From contig CAWDUJ010000003.1 of the NCBI GenBank assembly GCA_963805455.1, positions 124,001 through 188,000 on the forward strand: 64,000 nucleotides of DNA, in the 5' to 3' direction. This document shows positions 56,636-64,000 of this stretch, in pieces; the stretch's first letter is position 1, and every line of letters starts with the position of its first letter. A model generated the notes under the pieces. The model did not search any database. It was given only the letters and a program-made list of their open reading frames with translations, and had not been told where the DNA came from. Position numbers and translations under genes: made by a program. The DNA comes from VRUE01 sp963805455 (GTDB lineage Bacteria > Actinomycetota > Thermoleophilia > Solirubrobacterales > 70-9).

Positions 56636-57190
56636 ATGCGGGAGCCCAGCTGGAAAAAAATGCTGATTGAAATTTGGGCCTTCATCGTCATAGGGGTCAT
56701 CTGCTTCGTCGGAGGCTTGGTGGCTGGTGGTCTCCTTGGCTCAACGAAGACCGAAACCGTCACCGTTGCCGCCACCTCCAACGCAGCCGAAGAAGGTGAA
56801 GCGCCGGAAGCCGAAGAAGGAACCGGCGGCGCGGCGACCGGGGGGAACACCTCCAACGAAGCGGGCGCCACGGTCTTCGCGAGCAACGGCTGCGGCAGTT
56901 GTCACACCTTTAAGGCAGCCAACTCGACTGGAACGACCGGCCCGGACCTGAACGAATACCTGGCCCCCGACGACGACAAGGCCGGGATCGAAGAGATGAT
57001 CGATGACCCGAACGCCGAGATCGCCGAAGGCTACCCGGCCAACGTGATGCCGACGAACTATGGCCAGAGCATCTCCAAGGGTGAACTCGAACAGCTGGCC
57101 CAGTTCCTGGTCAAGAACTCGCCCGCGGGCGGCACGAAGCCAGAGGGCCCGGGCGGCGAGGAAAACGACGTCGGCGGCCCCACCAACTGA
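56636..57190 (+). CDS. Membrane-anchored class I cytochrome c
   Basis: 184 residues. Residues 12-34 are a membrane helix (WAFIVIGVICFVGGLVAGG), followed by an Ala/Glu/Gly-rich linker (40-75). The haem motif is CGSCH (C86, C89, H90) and the distal ligand M138 is in ANVMPTNYG. It would carry electrons outside the membrane, perhaps to an oxidase. The coding start is AT-richer than the neighbours. It stands alone, without cytochrome or oxidase genes nearby, and is bracketed by direct repeats, which suggests acquisition (inference). Confidence 0.9.
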   Translation: MREPSWKKMLIEIWAFIVIGVICFVGGLVAGGLLGSTKTETVTVAATSNAAEEGEAPEAEEGTGGAATGGNTSNEAGATVFASNGCGSCHTFKAANSTGTTGPDLNEYLAPDDDKAGIEEMIDDPNAEIAEGYPANVMPTNYGQSISKGELEQLAQFLVKNSPAGGTKPEGPGGEENDVGGPTN

Positions 57191-57233
57191 GCGGCAGTTC
57201 AAGGCCTGCTCGGCCGTAAAGGCCCGCTCTACT

Positions 57234-57251
57234 GGGAATTGTTTTCAGGGC
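57234..57251. repeat. Direct repeat, downstream copy
   Basis: The second copy of GGGAATTGTTTTCAGGGC, 44 bases after the cytochrome c stop. It is followed by GACCTTGGTCGCCGG, similar to GATTTTGGTGAGCGG of the first copy but without the -10 element. It may be an att-like or recombination scar, or a second protein-binding site. Confidence 0.75.
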
Positions 57252-57270
57252 CGACCTTGGTCGCCGGAAG

Positions 57271-58044
57271 CTAGGCGGCCTGCTGGCCGGGGCCCGGGTC
57301 CTCATCGACGTCGAGGATCAGGCTGTCGTCGGCGGTGCGACGAACTCGGAACTCCATCGGCGCGCTCTCTTCGAGCTCGCGCAGCAACTCGATCGGCTGC
57401 TCGAGGTTCATCGAAAGCGTCGCGCGGCCCTCCGAGAAGCGCTCGACCGAGATGTCGGCGGCGCCGAGCCGGCTGATCGCGTCCTCGATCCCGACCAGCT
57501 GTGAGAAGTCCCCGAGCGGGCCGATCTCGAGCCGCATCGGGCCCTCGAAGATGTCGGGGCCGAGCTCGGCGGGTGCGCCGCCGTTCTGGGCAGCCCCGGG
57601 CTCGATCCCGGCGTTGGCATCAGCCAGCTCCTGCGCCCGGCGGCCGACCTCGACCGCCTCGCGCAGGGCTTTCATCCGAATCCTCGTCGCCTGGCCGCGG
57701 GCCTGGGAATGGATCTCGTCGATGCTTGAGGCCACCGACTCAAGTGAGGTGATGCTCCGCTCGTGCCGCTCGTCGGCTTCCTTCAGCTTCTCGCCGAGCG
57801 CCCGGATCTCCCGCTCGCGCTCGACCACCATTCCCGAGATGTCGGCCGCCTCTCGCTCGCATCGGGCCGCCTGGTCGGCGGCCTCGCGCCAGCGCTCCAA
57901 CGCATCCGCGGCCTTCTTTTGAAGGTTCGCGATTCGCTCTTCCCGGTCCATCAGCGCTGCGTCCACGTCGGTGCGGCGATAACCGAAAAGGGCCCTCTTG
58001 AAGCTGCCCATGCGCGGCACCGTAGGGGCATCCTCGGACGGCAT
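57271..58044 (-). CDS. DivIVA-like coiled-coil protein
   Basis: 257 residues. SFKRALFGYRRTDVDAALMDREERI resembles the DivIVA membrane-binding N-terminus (F-x-RxFRGYdxxEVdxFL). A long coiled coil spans about 30-140. The C-terminal 100 residues form a compact domain with a repeated structure-like pattern (RLEIGPLGDFSQLVGIEDAI), not typical of DivIVA. It may mark curved membrane or poles, but the C-terminal domain is not recognised. MGSFKRA (12th codon) is an alternative start. It lies upstream of rsfS, in the opposite direction to nothing else, and follows the same strand. Confidence 0.65.
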   Translation of the reverse strand: MPSEDAPTVPRMGSFKRALFGYRRTDVDAALMDREERIANLQKKAADALERWREAADQAARCEREAADISGMVVEREREIRALGEKLKEADERHERSITSLESVASSIDEIHSQARGQATRIRMKALREAVEVGRRAQELADANAGIEPGAAQNGGAPAELGPDIFEGPMRLEIGPLGDFSQLVGIEDAISRLGAADISVERFSEGRATLSMNLEQPIELLRELEESAPMEFRVRRTADDSLILDVDEDPGPGQQAA

Positions 58045-58091
58045 TTCGCTCCACAGCGCGAAAGTGCGAACGTGTGTTCGGAAGCGAGCTC

Positions 58092-58496
58092 TCAGGCGCT
58101 CGCGGCCGAGGGAGCCTGATGCTCCCCGAACTCGAGCTCGAGACGCGGCGCCTCATGCCAGAGATCCTCGAGCGCGTAGCGCTGCCGCGCCTCCTCGGTG
58201 AACACGTGGAGCACCGAGTCGAGATAGTCGAGCACGATCCAGCCCGCCGCCCCGTCCCCGTCGACGCCCCCGGGCAGCAGCTCCATCTCATTCTTCAGTC
58301 GCAGCCTCACCTCGTCGACGACGGCGCGAGCCTGGCGCTCGTTGCGGGCAGTGCAGATCGCCAGGTAGTCCGTGTAGGAGACGAGCCCGCGCATGTCGAG
58401 GGCGACGATCTCGGTCGCGCCTTTGGAGTCTGCAATCCCGCACAGCCGGCGCGCCAGCCCTTCGGAATCAAACTCTTCCGCCTTGCCGCCGCTCAT
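58092..58496 (-). CDS. rsfS: Ribosome silencing factor RsfS
   Basis: 134 residues. GATEIVALDMRGLVSYTDYLAICTARNERQ is the conserved VVLDVR...DYFVIATG-like start and YLDSVLHVFTEEARQRYALEDLW the conserved C-terminal motif. RsfS binds ribosomal protein L14 and blocks subunit joining in poor nutrition. The start overlaps the nadD stop by four bases, the common nadD-rsfS arrangement. Confidence 0.95.
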   Translation of the reverse strand: MSGGKAEEFDSEGLARRLCGIADSKGATEIVALDMRGLVSYTDYLAICTARNERQARAVVDEVRLRLKNEMELLPGGVDGDGAAGWIVLDYLDSVLHVFTEEARQRYALEDLWHEAPRLELEFGEHQAPSAASA

Positions 58497-59104
58497 CCGT
58501 AGATCCCCTTCTCCTCGATGAACCGCGCCACCGGCTCCGGGACCAGATACCGCAGCGGCCTCCCCGCCGCCGCCCGCTCACGCACCACCGAGGAGGAGAC
58601 GCCGAACTCGGGCATCTCCAGCATCGTCGCCCGATCAGAGGCACCCAGGCTCCGCATCACCGCGGCGACGTCGGCGTCGGAGACGCCCGCCCTCCGCGCG
58701 ACCGCGAGCCGAGCCAGCTGCACCACCCGCTCCGGCTCGCGCCAACTCTCCAGGCCGACGGCGGCGTCCGCCCCCATCACGAACACCAGCTCCGTATCGC
58801 CTTTCTCGCTACCAAGTTGCTCCAAAGTCTCATATGTATAGGACGGCCCCTCCCGCTCAGCCTCCAGCGTCGAGACGCTGAATCGCGAGTCGTCGGCCGC
58901 CGCCAGCCTCGTCATCGCCAGCCGCTGCTCGCGACCCGGGTCGTCGGCGATCCGCTTGTGCGGCGCCTCGCCGGTCGGCATCAGGATCACCTCGCTGAGC
59001 CCGAGCTGCCAAAGCGCCTCCTGCGCCAACGCCAGATGCCCGAGGTGCGGCGGGTTGAACGCCGAGCCGAGGATCCCGATGCCGGCCCCCGACGGGTTAC
59101 CCAC
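58493..59104 (-). CDS. nadD: Nicotinate-nucleotide adenylyltransferase
   Basis: 203 residues. GSAFNPPHLGHLALAQEAL is the nucleotidyltransferase H-x-x-H motif (residues 13-23), and SSSVVRERAAAGRPLRYLVP the ISSTxIR-like C-terminal motif. It adenylates nicotinate mononucleotide in NAD synthesis. The start is GTG 59104 and overlaps the end of proA by eight bases. Confidence 0.95.
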   Translation of the reverse strand: MGNPSGAGIGILGSAFNPPHLGHLALAQEALWQLGLSEVILMPTGEAPHKRIADDPGREQRLAMTRLAAADDSRFSVSTLEAEREGPSYTYETLEQLGSEKGDTELVFVMGADAAVGLESWREPERVVQLARLAVARRAGVSDADVAAVMRSLGASDRATMLEMPEFGVSSSVVRERAAAGRPLRYLVPEPVARFIEEKGIYG

Positions 59105-60362
59105 GCACCTGGCCGTCTCCCCGGACGACGTACTTGTAGGTGGTCAGCTCGCGCAGGCCGATCGGCCCCCGGGCGTGGAGCTTCTGGGTCGAATTGCCGA
59201 TCTCGGCCCCCATCCCGAATTCGAAGCCATCGGTGAAGCGGGTCGATGCGTTGGTGTAGACGACCGCGGCATCGACCTCATCGGTGAATCGCTCGGCCGC
59301 ATCGTCGGAGCGCGTAACGATCGCCTCCGAGTGCCGCGTACCGAACCGGTTGACGTGCTCGATCGCCTCCTCGAGCGAGTCGACGACCCCGACCGCGATC
59401 TTCATGTCGAGGAACTCGGTCCCCCAGTCCTCCTCCTCCGCCTCTCCAACCTCGACCTCACCCGCGGCCGACCTCGCCCGCTCGTCGCCGACCAGTTCGA
59501 CGCCGGCCTCGCGCAGATCGGCAAGCGCATCGGTGAGGAACTCGGAAGCGACCGCCGCGTCGACCAGAAGCGTCTCGGCCGCGTTGCAGACACCCGGCCG
59601 CTGGACCTTGGCGTTGAGGACGATCTTTCGCGCCATCTCGAGATCGGCCTCGGAATGGACGTAGACGTGGCAGTTGCCGGCGGCGGCATAGATGACCGGC
59701 ACCGTCGCGACATCCTTCAGCGCAGCCTTCAGGCCTTCGCCGCCGCGCGGGATCAGGAGGTCGACCAGGTCATCCTGGGTCGCGAGCTCGGCGAGGTCCT
59801 CGCGTCCGCCCCCCGCGAGCAGCACCACCGCGTCCTGCGGCAGCCCGGCCTCGGCCAGAGCCTCGCGGACGATCGCCGCCAGCGCCCCGTTGGTCCGCTC
59901 GGCGTAGTGGGAGCCGCGGAGGACGATCGCGTTGCCGCTCTTGATCGTCAGCGCCGCGCAGTCGATCGTCACGTTCGGCCGCGCCTCGTAGACGACGGCG
60001 ACGACCCCCAGCGGCACCCGCAGCTTGCGCAGCGCGAGCCCTCCGGCGACCGTTTTCGATTCGAGCTCCTCGCCGATCGGGTCCGGGAGCGCCGCGATCG
60101 CGCGGACGCCCTCGGCCATCGCCTCGACCCTCGCCTCGGTCAAGGTCAGACGGTCGCGGAGCGCCGGCGTCAGACCCTTCGCGTGCTCGTCGGCGAGGTC
60201 GGCCGCATTCGCGTCGAGCACGCCTGTGACACGCTCGCCGAGCAGCCTCGCGGTCGCCTCGAGCGCCGTGTCCTTGGCCTCGGTCTGTGCGCCCGCCAAA
60301 ACGCGCGAGGCACGCCTCGCCGCTTCGCAGCTCTCGCCTACTGAGATCGTCGTGGTCGCCAT
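59097..60362 (-). CDS. proA: Gamma-glutamyl phosphate reductase
   Basis: 421 residues of the aldehyde dehydrogenase fold. The catalytic Cys is in KVQRPGVCNAAETLLV, and VVYEARPNVTIDCAALTIKSGN the conserved cofactor region. It makes glutamate semialdehyde, the second step of proline synthesis, and is separated from proB by a palindromic spacer of 110 bases. The start is ATG 60362. Confidence 0.96.
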   Translation of the reverse strand: MATTTISVGESCEAARRASRVLAGAQTEAKDTALEATARLLGERVTGVLDANAADLADEHAKGLTPALRDRLTLTEARVEAMAEGVRAIAALPDPIGEELESKTVAGGLALRKLRVPLGVVAVVYEARPNVTIDCAALTIKSGNAIVLRGSHYAERTNGALAAIVREALAEAGLPQDAVVLLAGGGREDLAELATQDDLVDLLIPRGGEGLKAALKDVATVPVIYAAAGNCHVYVHSEADLEMARKIVLNAKVQRPGVCNAAETLLVDAAVASEFLTDALADLREAGVELVGDERARSAAGEVEVGEAEEEDWGTEFLDMKIAVGVVDSLEEAIEHVNRFGTRHSEAIVTRSDDAAERFTDEVDAAVVYTNASTRFTDGFEFGMGAEIGNSTQKLHARGPIGLRELTTYKYVVRGDGQVRG

Positions 60363-60391
60363 TCTCGCTAAGGGTAACTGGCGATGTTGGT

Positions 60392-60449
60392 GTGCCTCTC
60401 TCGAAGCGCGGCGCTACCGGCGCAGCCGGATACCGCGAGAGAGAGGCAC
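60392..60449. repeat. Nested palindrome in the proB-proA spacer
   Basis: Outer arms 60392-60403 (GTGCCTCTCTCG) and 60436-60449 (with a two-base bulge), a middle stem CGCGG/CCGCG and an inner CGGC-GCA-GCCG hairpin. The three-stem architecture is similar to elements A and B though the sequence is not. It is 23 bases after the proB stop and has no T-run. Confidence 0.6.
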
Positions 60450-60472
60450 CCAGCAGCGCCTATTGGCCTTTC

Positions 60473-61561
60473 CTAGAGGAGCACGAACCGATCGCGGTGA
60501 ATCGCCTCGTCTGCCGCATGCGGCAGCTGCTCGCGGATCGCGCCGCTCTTCAACCCGCGGACCTGGCCCAGCTCGCGCGCCGAGTACTCGACGATCCCCT
60601 TGCCGAGGACCGATCCGTCGATCACGACCTCGACCGCGTCGCCGGCCTCGAACTCGCCCTCGACCGCCGTGATCCCGACCGGCAGCAGGCTCGAGCCGCT
60701 CTCGCGCAGAACCCGCGCCGCCCCCCCGTCGACCGTCACCCTCCCCCGCGCCGGCTTCGCATATTTGAGCCAGAGCTTGAAGCTCGACGATCTCCCCGCC
60801 TGGGCGGCGAACCGGGTTCCGACCTCCTCGCCGCCCGCCGCGTCGAGGAGCGACCCGGGCCGGGTGCCGTCGCAGATCACGCTCGGGATCCCGGCCTCGC
60901 TCGCCATCTTGGCGGCCGCCACCTTGCTCCTCATCCCGCCCGAGCCGAACGCCGAGGTGCGGTCTCCGATCTCCATCTCCCCCAGTTTCGAGAAGTCACC
61001 CACCTCGTCGACGCGGGCGGCATCGGGGTCGGCGCTGGGGTCGGCGCTGTGGAGGCCTTCGACGTTGGAGAGCAGGACCAGAAGCCGGGCGTCGAGCAGG
61101 ATCGCGACCTGGGCAGCGAGGAAGTCGTTGTCGCCGAAGCTGATCTCGTCGGTCGCCGTCGTGTCGTTCTCGTTGACGACCGGGACCACCCCCCAATCGA
61201 TCAGCCGCCGCAGCGTCTGCCGCGCGTTCAGGTAGTTGGTCCGGGCGGCGATGTCGGCGGCCGTCAGCAGCACCTGGGCGGCGTGGGTCCCATTCCGCGA
61301 GAGGCGCTCCTCATAGGCGCGGAAGAGATCGCCCTGGCCCACCGCCGAGGCGGCCTGCAGCTCGTCCATCGCCCGCGGCCGGGCCGGCAGCTCCAGCATC
61401 CTGATCCCGCGCGCGATCGCACCGGAGGTGACCAGCACGACCCGCTCGCCGCCCTGCTCGAGCGCCGCCACCTGTTCGCACACCGAGTCGAGGACGTCGA
61501 CGCGCAGCTCGCCGTCATCGGCGGCGACGATCGAGGAGCCGAGCTTGACGAGCAGGGTCAT
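60473..61561 (-). CDS. proB: Glutamate 5-kinase
   Basis: 362 residues. LLVKLGSSIVA and LVTSGAIARGIRML open the amino-acid kinase domain; VVNENDTTATDEISFGDND is the substrate loop. A C-terminal PUA domain (RGRVTVDGGAARVLRESGSSLLPVGI) is retained. It phosphorylates glutamate to start proline synthesis and is feedback-inhibited by proline in most bacteria. The start (ATG 61561) overlaps the amidohydrolase stop (ATGA). Confidence 0.96.
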   Translation of the reverse strand: MTLLVKLGSSIVAADDGELRVDVLDSVCEQVAALEQGGERVVLVTSGAIARGIRMLELPARPRAMDELQAASAVGQGDLFRAYEERLSRNGTHAAQVLLTAADIAARTNYLNARQTLRRLIDWGVVPVVNENDTTATDEISFGDNDFLAAQVAILLDARLLVLLSNVEGLHSADPSADPDAARVDEVGDFSKLGEMEIGDRTSAFGSGGMRSKVAAAKMASEAGIPSVICDGTRPGSLLDAAGGEEVGTRFAAQAGRSSSFKLWLKYAKPARGRVTVDGGAARVLRESGSSLLPVGITAVEGEFEAGDAVEVVIDGSVLGKGIVEYSARELGQVRGLKSGAIREQLPHAADEAIHRDRFVLL

Positions 61562-62664
61562 CGACCATCGGCGCCGACAGGCGCCGCGCTCTCGACTCCG
61601 GGAGTCAGCGCCACAGTCAGAGCGAGCACGATCGCCCGGACTGCCTCCGGTGAGCCCGGCACGCAGTGATCGAGGAGCACGGTCAGCGACGGCTGGGAGT
61701 CCTCGACCTCGCCCTGATCCCCGATCGCGAGCCTCGCGACCTCCAGGAGCACCGTCGGGTCGCCGCCGGCGTAGAGGCCTCCGCCGACGCCCGAGAGGAC
61801 CTGGGCGACCCTGTACTCGCTCGGGCTCAGCGTCATCCTGAGGCCGGGGGCGGGGCCGGTTTCGGCGACCGCCTCCCCCGCCAGCAGGTTCTCGAGCTGG
61901 CCTCCCATCACAAGGCCGATCTCCTCCTCGGAGAGACCGGAGAACCGTGCGCAGCGCAGGGTGATCGTCAGCAGCAGCTCGACGTCCATCAGCGGCGCGT
62001 CGCTCCCGTAGAGGATCCTTTCCGCCGGCACGAGGGCGAAGAGGGCAAGGAGGTCGGCCGGCACCAGCCACGCCGTGTCGAAGAACAGGTTCGGGTACTC
62101 GGACACGACCTCGGCGAGCCAGGCGAGGTCGGAGATGCCGGCGTGGGCGAGGATGATCGGGCAATCCGGGTATCCCGCGGCCAGCGTCGTCAGCGGCTCG
62201 CCGAAGGACCCGACGCCGACTCCGGCATGGATCAGGACCGGCACCCGCGCCTCGGCGGCGACACCGAAGAGCTCCGCAACACCCGGATCGTCGAGGCGAA
62301 AGTCCTCGGCCCGCGGGTGCAGCTTGAAGCCGCGGGCACCGGCGGCCAGCGCCGCTGCCGCATCCGCCGCCCCACTGACCCGCGGATCGATGCGGGCGAA
62401 CGGAACCAGACGATCGGGATGGAGCCGGCTCTCCTCGATCACCCGCTCGTTCTCCGCCGGGTACCCGGTGTCGACGCAGAGGGGGAAGATCACGGAACGG
62501 CCGCCGATCACCTCGAGCTCGCGGACGTGCTCCTCCGCGGTCCGCGACGTCCCGTCGATGTCGACGCCGGTATGGGAGTGGGCGTCGAACGGGCGGATCG
62601 CCCCGGCCCCGAGCCGTTCGCGCTCGCCGCGGATGACCGCCTCGACGCTGAGCTCGGAATTCAT
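61558..62664 (-). CDS. Amidohydrolase-family (TIM-barrel) protein
   Basis: 368 residues. FDAHSHTGVDIDG carries the first metal-binding His-x-His; VLIHAGVG, IILAHAGIS and GSDAPLMD supply the other ligands and the catalytic Asp. This is the amidohydrolase 2 group that acts on amides or decarboxylates aromatic acids. The last ~90 residues, after NLLAGEAVAETG, form an extra domain I do not recognise. Its position between obgE and proB is a lineage-specific addition to a conserved cluster. Confidence 0.85.
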   Translation of the reverse strand: MNSELSVEAVIRGERERLGAGAIRPFDAHSHTGVDIDGTSRTAEEHVRELEVIGGRSVIFPLCVDTGYPAENERVIEESRLHPDRLVPFARIDPRVSGAADAAAALAAGARGFKLHPRAEDFRLDDPGVAELFGVAAEARVPVLIHAGVGVGSFGEPLTTLAAGYPDCPIILAHAGISDLAWLAEVVSEYPNLFFDTAWLVPADLLALFALVPAERILYGSDAPLMDVELLLTITLRCARFSGLSEEEIGLVMGGQLENLLAGEAVAETGPAPGLRMTLSPSEYRVAQVLSGVGGGLYAGGDPTVLLEVARLAIGDQGEVEDSQPSLTVLLDHCVPGSPEAVRAIVLALTVALTPGVESAAPVGADGR

Positions 62665-62685
62665 CCCGGAGAGACTAGTCGGGCT

Positions 62686-63975
62686 TCAGGGATGGAGCTC
62701 GAACTCGTGCTCACCGACGCGGACGTCGTCACCGGGCTCGAAACCGGCGGCGCGAAGGGCCGCGATCACCCCGATCTCGTTCAGGCGCTGCTCGAGATAG
62801 GCGAGCGCCTCTTCGTTTTTGAGGTCGTGGCGCTCGAACAGCAGCTCGACCCCGCGGCCGACGATCCTGAAGCCGCCATCGTCCTCGCGCACGACCGAGT
62901 AGCCGCCCTCCCCGGCCGGACGGTAGACACGGTGCTCGGCCTCGAACTCGGCCCCCCCGGCCTCACCCTCGGGGCGGGCGATCGCATCCTCAGGCAGCTC
63001 GGACAAGATCCGTTGGCCGAGCTCGGCGAGGCCCTCGCCGGTGGCCGAGGAGACCGCCATCACCCCGAGCGCGCCCTCACCCGCCCGCTTGCCCCATTCG
63101 GCCAGCGCCGCCTCAACCTCCTCCTCGGTGACGAGGTCGCGCTTGGAGAGGACGATCAGCTCCGGCAGCGCATCGAGCCCGCCGCCGTGTGAGGACAGCT
63201 CGCTGCGGACCGCGGCGTAGTTGGCGATCGAGTCGCCCTCGAGCGGCGCGAGGTCGACCAGGTGGACGAGCATCGCGCAGCGCTCGACGTGGGCGAGGAA
63301 CTCGTGACCGAGGCCGGCGCCCTCAGATGCCCCTTCGATCAGGCCCGGGATGTCGGCCAGGACCGCCTGGCGATCCTCGTTTTCGATCGTCCCCAACACC
63401 GGGTCGATCGTCGTGAACGGGTAGTCGGCAACCTTCGGGTCGGCGCGGGTGAGGCGCCCGAGCAGCGAGGACTTGCCGGCGTTAGGGAGACCGATCAGGC
63501 CCGCGTCTGCGAGCAGCTTCAGCTGCAGCTCGATCCAGTCCTGCTGCCCGGCGGTCCCTCGCTCGGCAAAGCGCGGGGCCTGCCTGGTCGAGGTCGCGAA
63601 GCGGCGGTTTCCGTGCCCCCCGCGTCCGCCGTGGGCGACGATCGCGCGCTGGCCGGGCTCGACGAGGTCGATCCGACTGCCGTCGACCGCCTCCGCCTGG
63701 GTCCCGGCCGGCACCGCGATCTCGCGGTCCTCCCCGCGGGCGCCGTGCCGGTTGGAGCCCTGACCGTGTCCACCGCGTCCCGCCCGGAAGTGCTTGCTCC
63801 CGCGCAGCGAGCCGAGGTCGCGGCGCGAGGGATCGCAGACCAGGATCACGTCACCGCCATGGCCCCCGTCGCCGCCGTCGGGACCGCCCCGCGGGACGTG
63901 GGCCTCGCGGCGGAAGCTGACCGAGCCGTTGCCGCCGGCGCCGGCCTCGACCCAGATCTTCGCGCGATCGTTCAT
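62686..63975 (-). CDS. obgE: GTPase ObgE
   Basis: 429 residues. The N-terminal Gly-rich Obg fold (residues 1-155, WVEAGAGGNGSVSFRREAHVP then GGPDGGDGGHGGDVILV), the GTPase domain (G1 GLPNAGKSS at 162-170, G3 DIPGLI, G4 SKRD) and a C-terminal OCT domain (DDGGFRIVGRGVELLFERHDLKN) are all present. It regulates ribosome assembly and the stringent response. The start is ATG 63975; the expected upstream neighbours rplU and rpmA would be just outside the window. Confidence 0.97.
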   Translation of the reverse strand: MNDRAKIWVEAGAGGNGSVSFRREAHVPRGGPDGGDGGHGGDVILVCDPSRRDLGSLRGSKHFRAGRGGHGQGSNRHGARGEDREIAVPAGTQAEAVDGSRIDLVEPGQRAIVAHGGRGGHGNRRFATSTRQAPRFAERGTAGQQDWIELQLKLLADAGLIGLPNAGKSSLLGRLTRADPKVADYPFTTIDPVLGTIENEDRQAVLADIPGLIEGASEGAGLGHEFLAHVERCAMLVHLVDLAPLEGDSIANYAAVRSELSSHGGGLDALPELIVLSKRDLVTEEEVEAALAEWGKRAGEGALGVMAVSSATGEGLAELGQRILSELPEDAIARPEGEAGGAEFEAEHRVYRPAGEGGYSVVREDDGGFRIVGRGVELLFERHDLKNEEALAYLEQRLNEIGVIAALRAAGFEPGDDVRVGEHEFELHP

Positions 63976-64000
63976 CGCGCACAGTCTCTCGATTCGAGCG

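Overview
The window is a gene-dense, high-GC bacterial chromosome segment made almost entirely of housekeeping genes. Protein content and gene order suggest the phylum Actinomycetota, most likely class Thermoleophilia (Solirubrobacterales-like). The supporting clusters are hrcA-dnaJ-prmA-murI-yqeY-phoH-ybeY-era, leuS-cupin-comEA-comEC-holA facing rpsT next to murJ, obgE-proB-proA-nadD-rsfS, and a DUF559/AbiEi-like protein. This placement is inference from content only. I saw no rRNA, phage, insertion sequence or CRISPR array. One tRNA (Ala, GGC) is present.

Layout. 0-9.3 kb: the 5' end of uvrA, a DUF559 protein, a thioredoxin-TPR protein, an MMPL transporter, a two-component set (receiver-only protein, membrane kinase, NarL-type regulator), a SnoaL-like protein and uvrB. 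9.3-23.5 kb: an MFS exporter, a lytic transglycosylase, coaE, rpsA, a geranylgeranyl-reductase-like flavoprotein, a YdcZ transporter, polA, malic enzyme, an SDR39U1 epimerase, a lipoprotein and phosphofructokinase. 23.3-32.2 kb: a minus-strand tryptophan operon hisIE-trpE-G-D-C-[htrA]-F-B-A ending with a 49-residue membrane protein. 32.4-43 kb: the era-ybeY-phoH-yqeY-murI-prmA-dnaJ-hrcA cluster, two MaoC-type dehydratases and lepA. 43-56 kb: a polytopic glycosyltransferase-like protein, murJ, rpsT, holA, comEC, comEA, leuS, a SpoIIM-like protein, a second HtrA and a ZIP transporter. 56.4-64 kb: tRNA-Ala, a membrane-anchored cytochrome c, a DivIVA-like protein, rsfS-nadD-proA-proB, an amidohydrolase and obgE.

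The most unusual content lies between and inside genes. (1) Six copies of a 22-26-codon micro-ORF (MSAERAS... to ...AQRAKRE) sit immediately upstream of normal genes. Their stop codons usually overlap the next start, and their starts often overlap the previous stop. Two copies are a perfect 68-bp tandem duplication before yqeY, and decayed copies lie at other junctions. (2) Several unrelated-looking palindromic elements occur right after stop codons or in frame inside genes (prmA, the polytopic membrane protein, the comEC tail). Three of them share an internal GGATACTCA strand. (3) PhoH carries an intein of apparent class 3 with LAGLIDADG motifs.

Four genes are broken by single-base frameshifts: the MMPL gene, the geranylgeranyl-reductase-like gene, polA and the polytopic membrane gene. 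Because polA is among them, assembly or read error is the likeliest cause, and I annotate these as whole genes with a frameshift. Start codons in this GC-rich DNA are often uncertain, and alternatives are stated where they matter.
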